5,841 bases of DNA from Holophagaceae bacterium UBA706. Lineage in GTDB: Bacteria > Acidobacteriota > Holophagae > Holophagales > Holophagaceae. The DNA lies in assembly GCA_002298155.1 (NCBI GenBank), contig DBME01000175.1:292-6132 (forward strand), in the 5' to 3' direction. A program made the position numbers and the translations under genes. The notes under the pieces were generated by a model. That model searched no databases. It worked only from the letters and a program-made list of their open reading frames with translations, and was not told where the DNA came from. Shown piece by piece: positions 1 through 5,717 of this stretch (position 1 is its first letter; each line of letters opens with the position of its first letter).

Positions 1-692
1 CCCTGGACCGCCTGGGGCTGGACGCCCAGGTGGGCATGGCGCTGTACAAGGGCCTCCTGGATCCGGTGGAGGCCTTCCTGGCCTGCCTGGACTGGGACAA
101 GCAGGGCGGGCTGCTGCCCGCGGCGGTGCAGGATGAATGCGGCCGGCTGCGCATGGTGGCCTGGCAGTCCCGGGACACGCTGCGCGAGGCGCTAGGGGCG
201 GGGAAGGGGGTCTACTGGTCCCGTTCCCGGGGGGCGAGGTGGGAGAAGGGCGCCACCAGCGGCCACCGCCAGGAGCTGCTGCGGGCCGAAGCGGACTGCG
301 ACCGGGATACGCTGCGGTTCGTGGTGCGCCAGGCTGGTCCCTCCTGCCACACGGGGGCGGGCACGTGCTTCGGACCCGAGGCCTTCGCCCTGGGCGATCT
401 GGAGGCCACCCTCGCCGACCGGAGGCGGGAACCGGTCCCGGGCAGCTACACCACCCGGCTCCTCACGGAAGAGGGGCTTCTCGCGGCCAAGCTGCGGGAG
501 GAGACGGATGAACTCATCGCCGCGGCCACCCCGGACGAGCTCGTGTGGGAAGGGGCGGACCTGCTCTATTTCCTCATGGCCCGCCTGGCGGGGGGCGGCG
601 TGCGTTTCGAGCAGGTGCTCCGGGAACTGGAGCGCCGGCGCAGGACCGACGCCCGCAAGAAGGGCGACGCCAAGGAGGTGAAGGCATGCTGA
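1..692 (+). CDS. hisI: Bifunctional phosphoribosyl-AMP cyclohydrolase / phosphoribosyl-ATP pyrophosphatase HisIE (5' partial)
   Basis: Catalyses steps 2 and 3 of histidine synthesis in the cytoplasm: the HisE domain removes pyrophosphate from PR-ATP and the HisI domain opens the adenine ring of PR-AMP to give ProFAR. Numbering from the GTG at base 30, HisI spans about residues 29-115. It shows YWSRSRG, WEKGATSGH, DCDRD (89-93) and CHTG plus a later Cys; C90, C106 and C113 match the family zinc cysteines in spacing, and the DCDRD aspartates the magnesium site. HisE spans about 140-205, with the REETDEL acidic helix and WEGADLLY. The frame is open from base 3 to the left edge, with no stop and no obvious Shine-Dalgarno before the GTG, so the true start probably lies upstream of the window. 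Roughly 38 residues before the HisI core (including DAQVGMALYKG) are not part of a minimal HisI. The gene overlaps hisD by 7 bp. Function is secure; the N-terminus is not. Confidence 0.93.
   Translation, partial: LDRLGLDAQVGMALYKGLLDPVEAFLACLDWDKQGGLLPAAVQDECGRLRMVAWQSRDTLREALGAGKGVYWSRSRGARWEKGATSGHRQELLRAEADCDRDTLRFVVRQAGPSCHTGAGTCFGPEAFALGDLEATLADRRREPVPGSYTTRLLTEEGLLAAKLREETDELIAAATPDELVWEGADLLYFLMARLAGGGVRFEQVLRELERRRRTDARKKGDAKEVKAC
672..680 (+). promoter_or_regulatory. Ribosome binding site of hisD
   Basis: AAGGAGGTG lies inside the last codons of hisIE, 5-6 nt before the ATG at 686 (AGGAGG core at 673-678). It fixes the hisD start at 686 and excludes the longer reading frame that opens at 545. 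Its position inside hisIE points to a shared message and possible translational coupling. Confidence 0.85.
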
Positions 693-1930
693 AGATCCTG
701 ACGTTCGACGAGGCCATGGAACGGGCCGGGGTGGTCTTTCCCCCCATCGCGCCCGAGGTGGGCGCCATCCTGGAGGACCTGCGCCGCACAGGCAGCGAGG
801 GGGTGTTCGCCTATGCCCGCAAGCTGGACGGCTTCCAGGGGGAGGCCTTCGAGGTTCCCGCGGACCGCGTCCGCAGTGCGCCCGGGCTCCTGCACCCGGG
901 GCTGCGCGCGCACCTGGAGGAGGCCGTGCGCCGCGTGGGCGCCTTCGCCCGGGCCCAGCGGGTGGCCTTCAGGGATTTCGAGACCAAGCTGGACGGCATG
1001 GTGCTGGGCCAGCGGGTGGTGCCGGTGCGCAGCGCGGCCTGCTACGCGCCCGGGGGCCGGTACCCGCTGCCCAGCTCCGTGATCATGGGCGTGGTGCCGG
1101 CGCTGGTGGCGGGCGTCGAGGAGGTTCTCGTGCTGAGCCCGCGCCTGCACCCCGTCACCCTGGCGGCGGCGGCGCTGGCGGGGGCTACGCGGGTCTTCGA
1201 CCTGGGCGGGGTCCATGGGGTGGCCGCGGCCGCCTGGGGCCTGGCGGGAGTGCCCCGGGTCGATCTGGTGGTGGGCCCGGGCAACCGCTTCGTCACCGGC
1301 GCCAAGCGCATGCTCTATGGCGATGTGGGCATCGACTTCCCCGCGGGGCCGAGCGAGCTTCTGGTCATCGCTTCCCGGGGGGCCAAGCCCGCCTGGATCG
1401 CCGCCGACCTCCTGGCCCAGGCGGAGCACGATCCCGACGCGCGGCCCATGCTGGCGGTGTTCGACGCCGCGCAGGTGGAGCCTGTGCAGCAGGAGCTGGC
1501 CTTGCAGCTGGCCGAGCTGCCTGGGGACACGCCCGCCGCGGAAAGCCTGCGCAACGGGTTCGCGGTGGTCCTGGCCAGCGACGCCGAGGCCGTGGCCCTG
1601 GCCGACGCCCTGGCCCCGGAGCACCTGGAGCTGCAGGGCGTGCGGGCCGAGGCCCTGGAGGGGCGCTTCCGGAACTACGGCAGCCTCTTCGTGGGGGAGG
1701 ACGCCGCGGAGGTCTTCGGGGACTACGGCAGCGGCACCAACCACATCCTGCCCACCTCCGGGGCGGCCCGGTTCACGGGGGGCGTGGGCGTGGGGACCTT
1801 CCTCAAGATCCTTACCTGGCAGCGGACCCTTCCCGGTGGAAGGGGGCTCCTGGCCTCCCAGGCCGCCGCGCTGGCACGGGCCGAAGGCCTCGCGGCCCAC
1901 GAGGCTTCCGCCCGCATCCGCGCAACCTGA
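686..1930 (+). CDS. hisD: Histidinol dehydrogenase HisD
   Basis: Zinc enzyme that oxidises L-histidinol to L-histidine in two NAD-dependent steps, the end of the pathway. The 414-residue product is close to the usual length of about 430. Family signatures appear in order: [14 protein letters not shown] (119-132), [12 protein letters not shown] (174-185), [14 protein letters not shown] (195-208), the block [14 protein letters not shown] (216-229), LLAQAEHDP (242-250), APEHLEL (310-316) and [15 protein letters not shown] (345-359). By analogy with E. coli HisD, Q245, H248, D346 and H405 would be the zinc ligands, and E312/H313 the catalytic pair; all are present, so the enzyme should be active. 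The segment GGVHG replaces the commoner GGAQA, a mild divergence near the NAD site. The start is set by the Shine-Dalgarno at 672-680 and overlaps the hisIE stop (ATGCTGA). The gene is last of its run; a convergent gene ends 6 bp after it. Confidence 0.97.
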   Translation: MLKILTFDEAMERAGVVFPPIAPEVGAILEDLRRTGSEGVFAYARKLDGFQGEAFEVPADRVRSAPGLLHPGLRAHLEEAVRRVGAFARAQRVAFRDFETKLDGMVLGQRVVPVRSAACYAPGGRYPLPSSVIMGVVPALVAGVEEVLVLSPRLHPVTLAAAALAGATRVFDLGGVHGVAAAAWGLAGVPRVDLVVGPGNRFVTGAKRMLYGDVGIDFPAGPSELLVIASRGAKPAWIAADLLAQAEHDPDARPMLAVFDAAQVEPVQQELALQLAELPGDTPAAESLRNGFAVVLASDAEAVALADALAPEHLELQGVRAEALEGRFRNYGSLFVGEDAAEVFGDYGSGTNHILPTSGAARFTGGVGVGTFLKILTWQRTLPGGRGLLASQAAALARAEGLAAHEASARIRAT

Positions 1931-1936
1931 CCCGGG

Positions 1937-2848
1937 CTACTTGCGCGCGGGAACCTGGATGAGGGGGGTCGCGCCGCCGCTGCCGGAGATGATCAGGTTG
2001 CCCTTCTCCCCGATGTAGCGGAGGGCCTGGATGCGCTGGTATTCCAGAATCTGCGGCGTGAGCGAGGCCGAGACGATCTGCTGGGCCCGGGCCTGGCCCT
2101 CGGCCTCGATGCGCTTGCGTTCGGCTTCCTGCTTTTCCTTCTGGAGCACGAAGGTCATCTTCTGGGCATCCTGGTCCGCGGCGATCTTGTCGTTGATGGC
2201 CCGGGTGATCTGCTCGGGCAGGAGGACATTGCGCAGGAGCATCTGCTCAAGGACGATGCCCCGTTCGGCGAAGGCGACCTTGAGCGTCTTGCTCACGTTG
2301 TCCACGAAGGCCTGCCGGTGCGAGGTGTAGAGTTCCGTGGCCGTGAGGCCGGCAGCGGCGTCGCGCAGGGAGGTGCGGATCTGGCCGCGGATGATGATCC
2401 CTTCCACGTCCAGGCCGATCTCCTTGTAGATGGTGGGGACCTTCTCCTGGGTCAGGTGGTAGAAGATGGTGGCGTCCAGCTTCACGGTGAGGCCGTCGGA
2501 GGTGATCACCGGGATGGCGTCGTCGCCCTTCTTCTGGCCCTCGTCCCCGACCCCGGACATGGTGTAGTTGCGGGTGCGCACTTCCATGGTCTGCACGTCG
2601 GCGAAGGGGTTGATGAAATGGAGGCCCGAGGGCAGCGCGTAGTCCTGCGTCTTGCCGAAGAGGATGACGACCCCCGCCTGGCCGGGGTCGACGATCTTGG
2701 CCATGGACGCCACGAGCAGCACGACGCCCGCCGCCCACGCCAGGATGTGGAGGAAACCCAGCCGTTGGGAGAGGGGGAAGCCCATCTGGGCCTTGGCACG
2801 CCAGGCGATGAAGCCGACGATGATGAGCAGGACGGCGAGAAACACCAT
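1937..2848 (-). CDS. Prohibitin-like SPFH/Band 7 domain membrane protein
   Basis: 303-residue protein of the SPFH (stomatin/prohibitin/flotillin/HflK-C) superfamily. These proteins form large membrane-anchored rings that organise membranes or modulate proteases; the partner here is unknown. The N-terminus has two hydrophobic segments (about 2-16 and 30-50). The SPFH domain then begins with DPGQAGVVILFG (54-65) and includes LPSGLHFINPF (72-82), RTRNYTM (91-97) and the IPVITSDGLTV stretch (112-122). A charged helical region, probably coiled coil (about 215-260: QKEKQEAERKRIEAEGQARA), precedes LEYQRIQALRYI (268-279), typical of prohibitin-like members. The chosen start has GGAG 6 nt upstream (2855-2858). 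Longer in-frame extension up to 3145 runs through the promoter and lacks family sequence. No HflK, NfeD or FtsH gene is nearby. It converges on hisD with a 6-bp gap and no visible hairpin terminator. The family call is firm; the specific role is not known. Confidence 0.92.
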   Translation of the reverse strand: MVFLAVLLIIVGFIAWRAKAQMGFPLSQRLGFLHILAWAAGVVLLVASMAKIVDPGQAGVVILFGKTQDYALPSGLHFINPFADVQTMEVRTRNYTMSGVGDEGQKKGDDAIPVITSDGLTVKLDATIFYHLTQEKVPTIYKEIGLDVEGIIIRGQIRTSLRDAAAGLTATELYTSHRQAFVDNVSKTLKVAFAERGIVLEQMLLRNVLLPEQITRAINDKIAADQDAQKMTFVLQKEKQEAERKRIEAEGQARAQQIVSASLTPQILEYQRIQALRYIGEKGNLIISGSGGATPLIQVPARK

Positions 2849-2900
2849 GACGGTCTCCGGAGAGGGTGGCTGGCTTGTGAAGGAACGCTTGCAATGTCCC

Positions 2901-2909
2901 ATTGTATCA
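2901..2909 (-). promoter_or_regulatory. Extended -10 promoter for the SPFH gene
   Basis: Read on the minus strand the sequence is TGATACAAT, which matches TGnTATAAT with one mismatch in the hexamer. Transcription would start near base 2894 and leave a leader of about 45 nt before the ATG at 2848. No good -35 is visible at 16-18 bp, as is usual for extended -10 promoters. It lies in the 184-bp divergent gap 2849-3032. Confidence 0.5.
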
Positions 2910-3032
2910 GGTTGGCGGAAGCTTCCTCGGATGCTCGCTTGCTTATTATGTGTAAAAAAACGGCTTAGCATTTGACCCCTGGGCAGCCCGGGAGCAAGAT
3001 GGACGACCCGAGCCGGTCCTTCCGAGTCGCCC

Positions 3033-4226
3033 ATGCCCCCTTCGTTCCCGGATCTATTCCTGTTGGACGTGCGGACCGTCCTGGTCCTGCTGTTCGCTGG
3101 CAACGCGGCCCTGGGCAGTCTGATCTTCCTCTTCCAGTGGTTCACGGCGGAGGCCTGGCACCAGCGTCCCCTGAGGGGCTATGCCTTGGCCCGCTTTATC
3201 CAGTCCCTGGCCTGGCTGCTGATGCTCCAGCGGGGGCATCTCGCCCCCCTGCTTTCCGTCACGGCCGCCGACAACCTCCTCCTGGCGGGGCTCTTCCTGG
3301 AATCGCAGGTGGTTCTCGACCTGGCGCGCATCGCGCGCCCCACGGCGCGCCGGGTGCACCTGGGGTCGTCCCTCGCGGCCCTGGCGCTGGTGAACGTGGT
3401 GTTCCTCACCTGCAGGCACCCCGCATGCCGGGTGGCGGCCATGTCCGTGGGAGCCGGGATATGCATGGCCCTGCCCTCGGTGCTTTTCATCGTGGACTCG
3501 GGGCGGTCCTCCTTCCGGAAGCTCCTGGGCGCCTGCAACCTCCTGCTGGTGGCCGTCCTGGGGGCCAGGGCGGTGGAGGCCCTTACGGACGGGCGCCTCG
3601 ACCTCTTTTCGACGGGGATGGTCCAGGGGCTCACCTTCCTGCTGCTGGTGCTGATGCTGGCCCTTGGGGGGGCCGTGGTGCTGCTCATCGCCAAGGAGGA
3701 CACGGACCGCGAGCTGCGGGAACTGGCGGCCCGGGATCCCTTGACGGGCCTGTCCAACCGGCGGGCCTTCGCGTCCCAGGCCCATCGGCTGCTGGCCTAC
3801 CACCAGCGCTTCGGCCTGGACGTGTCCATGCTGTTCATCGACATCGACCACTTCAAGCGGGTCAACGACCTCCTGGGCCACGCCGCCGGCGACCTGGTCA
3901 TCCATCACCTGGCGGGGGTGCTGAAGGGCTCCATCCGGGAGTTCGACCTGCACTGCCGGTACGGAGGAGAGGAGTTCGTGCTGCTCCTGGCCAGTTCCTC
4001 CCAGGCCGAAGGGCTGGCCGTGGCCGAGCGCATCCGGGAGGAGGTGGCCCAGGCCGACACCTCCGTGGTGCCCATTCCCTACACCGTGAGCGTGGGGCTG
4101 GCGACAAGCCGCGCCCAGTCCCCGGACCCCCTGGCGGACCTGCTCCTGCGCAGCGACACCGCCCTCTACCGCGCCAAGCGCCTGGGGCGGAACCGGGTGG
4201 AAGTGGAGGGGGCGCCCGCTGACTAG
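3033..4226 (+). CDS. Membrane-bound diguanylate cyclase (multi-TM sensor region plus GGDEF domain)
   Basis: Makes the second messenger c-di-GMP from two GTP. The 397-residue product has about seven hydrophobic segments (near 14-36, 52-66, 80-97, 111-126, 135-153, 165-182, 197-220), which match no named sensor family I can identify. A short linker leads to a GGDEF domain (about 230-390) with DPLTGLSNRRAF (235-246), the metal/substrate segment FIDIDHFKRVND (268-279), and RYGGEEF with the active site at 311-315. RxxD (R302-D305) sits exactly five residues before GGEEF, so the product-inhibition I-site is intact. SVGLAT and DTALYRAKRLGRN complete the domain. The enzyme is predicted active. The first in-frame ATG is at 3033; its Shine-Dalgarno is weak (CGAG at 3023-3026), and an in-frame stop lies at 2973, with no better start between. 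It is divergent from the SPFH gene. The signal sensed and the downstream target are unknown. Confidence 0.93.
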   Translation: MPPSFPDLFLLDVRTVLVLLFAGNAALGSLIFLFQWFTAEAWHQRPLRGYALARFIQSLAWLLMLQRGHLAPLLSVTAADNLLLAGLFLESQVVLDLARIARPTARRVHLGSSLAALALVNVVFLTCRHPACRVAAMSVGAGICMALPSVLFIVDSGRSSFRKLLGACNLLLVAVLGARAVEALTDGRLDLFSTGMVQGLTFLLLVLMLALGGAVVLLIAKEDTDRELRELAARDPLTGLSNRRAFASQAHRLLAYHQRFGLDVSMLFIDIDHFKRVNDLLGHAAGDLVIHHLAGVLKGSIREFDLHCRYGGEEFVLLLASSSQAEGLAVAERIREEVAQADTSVVPIPYTVSVGLATSRAQSPDPLADLLLRSDTALYRAKRLGRNRVEVEGAPAD

Positions 4227-4264
4227 GGGTGTTCGGCTTGCAACACTACGCTTCGGGGCATGCA

Positions 4265-4397
4265 GGATCCAATCAAACCCGGAGGCACATAGATCTCGCG
4301 GAGGCTCGCGGAGGAAAGATCAGGCTCTTGCTTGAAGGACCTGCATTCCTCCGCGACCCTCCGCGAGACCTCCGTGCCTCCGTGTTTGATTGGATCC
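4265..4397. repeat. Long imperfect inverted repeat (51-bp arms, 31-bp centre)
   Basis: The left arm 4265-4315 and the reverse complement of the right arm 4347-4397 match at 46 of 51 positions with no gaps. Both outer ends read GGATCCAATCAAAC inward. The mismatches cluster in the middle of the arm (one near base 4279, three at 4289-4292) plus one near 4305. The centre contains a further CAGG/CCTG pairing. Transcribed RNA or single-stranded DNA could fold into a very stable hairpin of over 130 nt. There is no T-tract after the right arm, so a simple rho-independent terminator is unlikely. There is no room for a transposase, which suggests a MITE- or REP-like non-autonomous element or a dispersed intergenic repeat. 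A target duplication at the ends is not evident. Confidence 0.85.
4295..4314 (+). repeat. Tandem 10-bp repeat CTCGCGGAGG x2
   Basis: Two perfect head-to-tail copies (4295-4304 and 4305-4314) lie in the left arm of the inverted repeat. The right arm carries the matching series CCTCCGCG, CCTCCGCG, CCTCCGTG, CCTCCGTG at 4348, 4358, 4369 and 4377. The arms therefore seem to have grown from a short unit. Confidence 0.75.
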
Positions 4398-4549
4398 AGC
4401 AATCCGCGGCGCCCCCGGGATTTTGCCGGATCGCCCTCCCCGGTCGTACCGGAAGCCTTATACTGGCGTTGGTTTCCCGGACATATCCCCTACGGCGCCG
4501 GATTCATGGAATTCCGAGCCGTCACCGGTTGAACGGAGGGAGGTGCGCC
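4398..4549 (+). promoter_or_regulatory. Leader region of the cytidylate kinase-like gene with a candidate -10 box
   Basis: No gene is visible here. TATACT at 4459-4464 differs from TATAAT by one base and could be a -10 for the gene at 4550, giving a leader of about 80 nt. No convincing -35 is found 16-18 bp upstream, so the promoter call is weak. Transcription starting here would begin after the inverted repeat and leave it out of the message. Confidence 0.25.
4537..4544 (+). promoter_or_regulatory. Ribosome binding site of the cytidylate kinase-like gene
   Basis: AGGGAGGT, with GGAGG at 4539-4543, lies 6 nt before the ATG at 4550. It decides the start against the much longer open frame reaching back to a GTG at 4229, which would translate the inverted repeat. 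Confidence 0.8.
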
Positions 4550-5251
4550 ATGAACGCCAAGTTGAACCTGCCGCCCAGCGTGGAGGAGCGGCTTTCGGGC
4601 TGGATGCGCATCCAGGAAAGGCGGGCCAAGGCCCCGGACGAATTCTCCGGCGGCCTGACCCTCACCCTGTCGCGCGCATACGGGTGCGAGGGGTTCCCCC
4701 TGGCGGTGCGGATTCAGGAGCGCCTCAACGCCGCCCAGGGAGGCGTGTGGAGCGTCTTCGACAAGGCCCTCATCGAGAAGGTGGCGCTGGACGAGGGGAT
4801 CTCCCTGCGCCTCCTGCGCGACCTGGGGGACGAGAGCCGCTCCCTGGAGGCCTTCGGCTTCCATCCCCGGGGACTGGTCACCAACGACGAAGCTTTCGCC
4901 AAGGTGGCCGCCGCCCTGGTGGAGGTGGCCCGGCAGGGGCACGCCATCATCGTGGGCAGGGGCGGAGCCGTGCTCTGCCACGACCTGCCCAACGCGTTCC
5001 ACTTCCGCCTGGAGGCCAGCCACGCATGGCGGGTGGATGCCATCATGCGGCGCACCGGGGCAAGCCGGGCCGAGGCGGAAACCCAGCTGAAGCAGGCCTC
5101 GCGGATCCGGGACCAGTTCATCCAGGAGCGCCTGGGTGCGGACGTGACGGACCGGCGCTACTACGATGCGGTCTTCAACAACGAGCGCCATTCCCTCGAC
5201 GCCATCGCGGACGCCATCGTCGCCTACATAAGCAGCGCCGCAAGGGTTTAA
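4550..5251 (+). CDS. Cytidylate kinase-like family protein
   Basis: 233-residue cytoplasmic protein resembling the cytidylate kinase-like (Cytidylate_kin2) group of P-loop nucleotide kinase relatives. Recognisable landmarks are LTLTLSRAYGCEGFPLA (36-52) in place of the usual ITISR..GSGG nucleotide loop, then VFDKALIEKVALDEGIS (69-85), matching the family's fyDkeLi..va segment. HAIIVGRGGAVL (131-142) follows, then a segment with FRLEAS and WRVDAI (152-165), the lid-like arginines RIRDQFI (185-191), and RRYYDAVFNNERHSLDAIADAI near the end. The loop lacks the second conserved Ser-Gly (GCEGF rather than GSGGR), so nucleotide binding may be altered and true CMP kinase activity is unproven. It is about 10-20 residues longer at the N-terminus than the kinase fold needs. 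A strong Shine-Dalgarno fixes the start. The gene stands alone after an inverted repeat and shares its stop bases with the opposite small gene. The family assignment is good; the substrate is unknown. Confidence 0.82.
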   Translation: MNAKLNLPPSVEERLSGWMRIQERRAKAPDEFSGGLTLTLSRAYGCEGFPLAVRIQERLNAAQGGVWSVFDKALIEKVALDEGISLRLLRDLGDESRSLEAFGFHPRGLVTNDEAFAKVAAALVEVARQGHAIIVGRGGAVLCHDLPNAFHFRLEASHAWRVDAIMRRTGASRAEAETQLKQASRIRDQFIQERLGADVTDRRYYDAVFNNERHSLDAIADAIVAYISSAARV

Positions 5252-5481
5252 AAACGCATGGAGATCAGGCGTTCCTCGGGGCTCCCGTCGCCGGTTGCCG
5301 GGGGCTGATTCCGGGTGGCCGAGACGGGGATCAGCCGGGGCACCGCCTGGGGAGGGGCCTTCTGTGCGATGGGGGCCGTGACCGGGGCCGGCCGCAGGTG
5401 GCGCGCGGAGGGAATCTCCCGATGCCGGCCCATGAGGGCCGTGGCGAGGCAGACGAAGACCCACCCCTCGTTCGCGGACAT
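5248..5481 (-). CDS. Small hypothetical protein, 77 aa
   Basis: I do not recognise this protein. Evidence that it is a gene: the ATG at 5481 follows AGGAGGT (5486-5492 on the plus strand) at ideal spacing, and a perfect TATAAT lies about 50 bp further upstream. The product begins MSANEGWVFVCLATALMGRH, a short hydrophobic stretch (about 7-17) that could be a weak membrane anchor or a buried helix. A Pro/Ala-rich, probably disordered middle follows (about 24-66, with PAPVTAPIAQKAPPQ), and then the tail SPEERLISMRF. An in-frame upstream ATG at 5505 has no comparable Shine-Dalgarno. It ends tail-to-tail with the cytidylate kinase-like gene, both stops sharing TTAA at 5248-5251. Codon evidence is limited by length, and conservation in relatives would settle whether it is expressed. 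Secretion is not indicated because there is no clear signal peptide. Confidence 0.6.
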   Translation of the reverse strand: MSANEGWVFVCLATALMGRHREIPSARHLRPAPVTAPIAQKAPPQAVPRLIPVSATRNQPPATGDGSPEERLISMRF

Positions 5482-5485
5482 ACCC

Positions 5486-5492
5486 ACCTCCT
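5486..5492 (-). promoter_or_regulatory. Ribosome binding site of the 77-aa gene
   Basis: On the minus strand this reads AGGAGGT, 4-5 nt before the ATG at 5481. It is one of the two strongest Shine-Dalgarno sites in the window and the main reason to accept the small gene and to choose this start. Confidence 0.7.
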
Positions 5493-5530
5493 GGTTGGAG
5501 CGCACCCTTACACCGGGATTGTATTAATTG

Positions 5531-5558
5531 ATTATAGGCCATGGACGCTCTTTGGCGA
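5531..5558 (-). promoter_or_regulatory. Candidate sigma-70 promoter for the 77-aa gene
   Basis: Minus strand: TATAAT (5531-5536) is a perfect -10, and TCGCCA (5553-5558), 16 bp upstream, matches TTGACA at 4 of 6 positions. The predicted start is near 5524, giving a leader of about 40 nt. A second possible -10, TACAAT, lies at 5518-5523. Confidence 0.5.
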
Positions 5559-5717
5559 GATTTCGGGAACAAAATATCAGTTTCATGCACCGAAGCCCCG
5601 GGTGGCGTGAATTTCAAAAATTAAACTTATATGGATGGCCCTGCATTCCCCTTCGCGCCGCCCCGCCTTGCGGCCGTTCCCTGTGTATCCTTTCCCATGC
5701 CGTCACCGAGGACCCCC

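Larger units (their letters stand above)
5482..5717. other. Divergent intergenic region with an AT-rich block
   Basis: These 236 bp separate the 77-aa gene from the gene at 5718. Bases 5515-5635 are clearly richer in A/T than the surrounding genes and contain the promoter described above, plus TTATAT at 5627-5632, a possible but unsupported -10 for the rightward gene. I see no tRNA, clear riboswitch fold or convincing open frame. The AT-rich part probably holds promoters for both directions. Confidence 0.5.

Noticed and set aside
545..685. 47-codon N-terminal extension of hisD
   Set aside because: It overlaps hisIE coding sequence out of frame, and the Shine-Dalgarno at 672-680 marks the real start.
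566..1900. 444-codon open frame antisense to hisIE/hisD
   Set aside because: It is an artefact of high GC and strong third-position bias opposite hisD; it is rich in Gly/Arg/His/Gln with no family features, while hisD on the other strand is unmistakable.
2318..2968. 216-codon plus-strand frame opposite the SPFH gene
   Set aside because: Antisense shadow; the minus strand encodes a clear SPFH domain with a promoter and Shine-Dalgarno.
2972..3000. TTGACC plus CAAGAT, 17 bp apart, as a promoter for the diguanylate cyclase
   Set aside because: The -35 is good but the -10 matches only 3 of 6 positions; not strong enough to list.
2849..3145. 99-codon N-terminal extension of the SPFH protein
   Set aside because: It runs through the extended -10 box and the start of the divergent gene, and the added residues do not resemble the family.
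2972..4222. 416-codon plus-strand frame over the GGDEF gene
   Set aside because: Shifted-frame shadow of the diguanylate cyclase; Gly/Pro/Arg-rich composition and no recognisable domain.
4265..4397. The inverted repeat as a CRISPR array or rho-independent terminator
   Set aside because: There are no regularly spaced identical repeats with unique spacers, and no T-tract follows the hairpin.
4229..4549. Extension of the cytidylate kinase-like protein back to GTG 4229
   Set aside because: It would translate the inverted repeat; the good Shine-Dalgarno at 4537-4544 supports ATG 4550.
5303..5336. 7-bp inverted repeat GGCTGAT/ATCAGCC
   Set aside because: Short stem with a 20-bp loop inside the small minus-strand gene; expected by chance in GC-rich DNA.
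4390..5610. 406-codon plus-strand frame across the cytidylate kinase-like gene and beyond
   Set aside because: Shifted-frame shadow with low-complexity Gly/Arg/Pro content, starting inside the inverted repeat.
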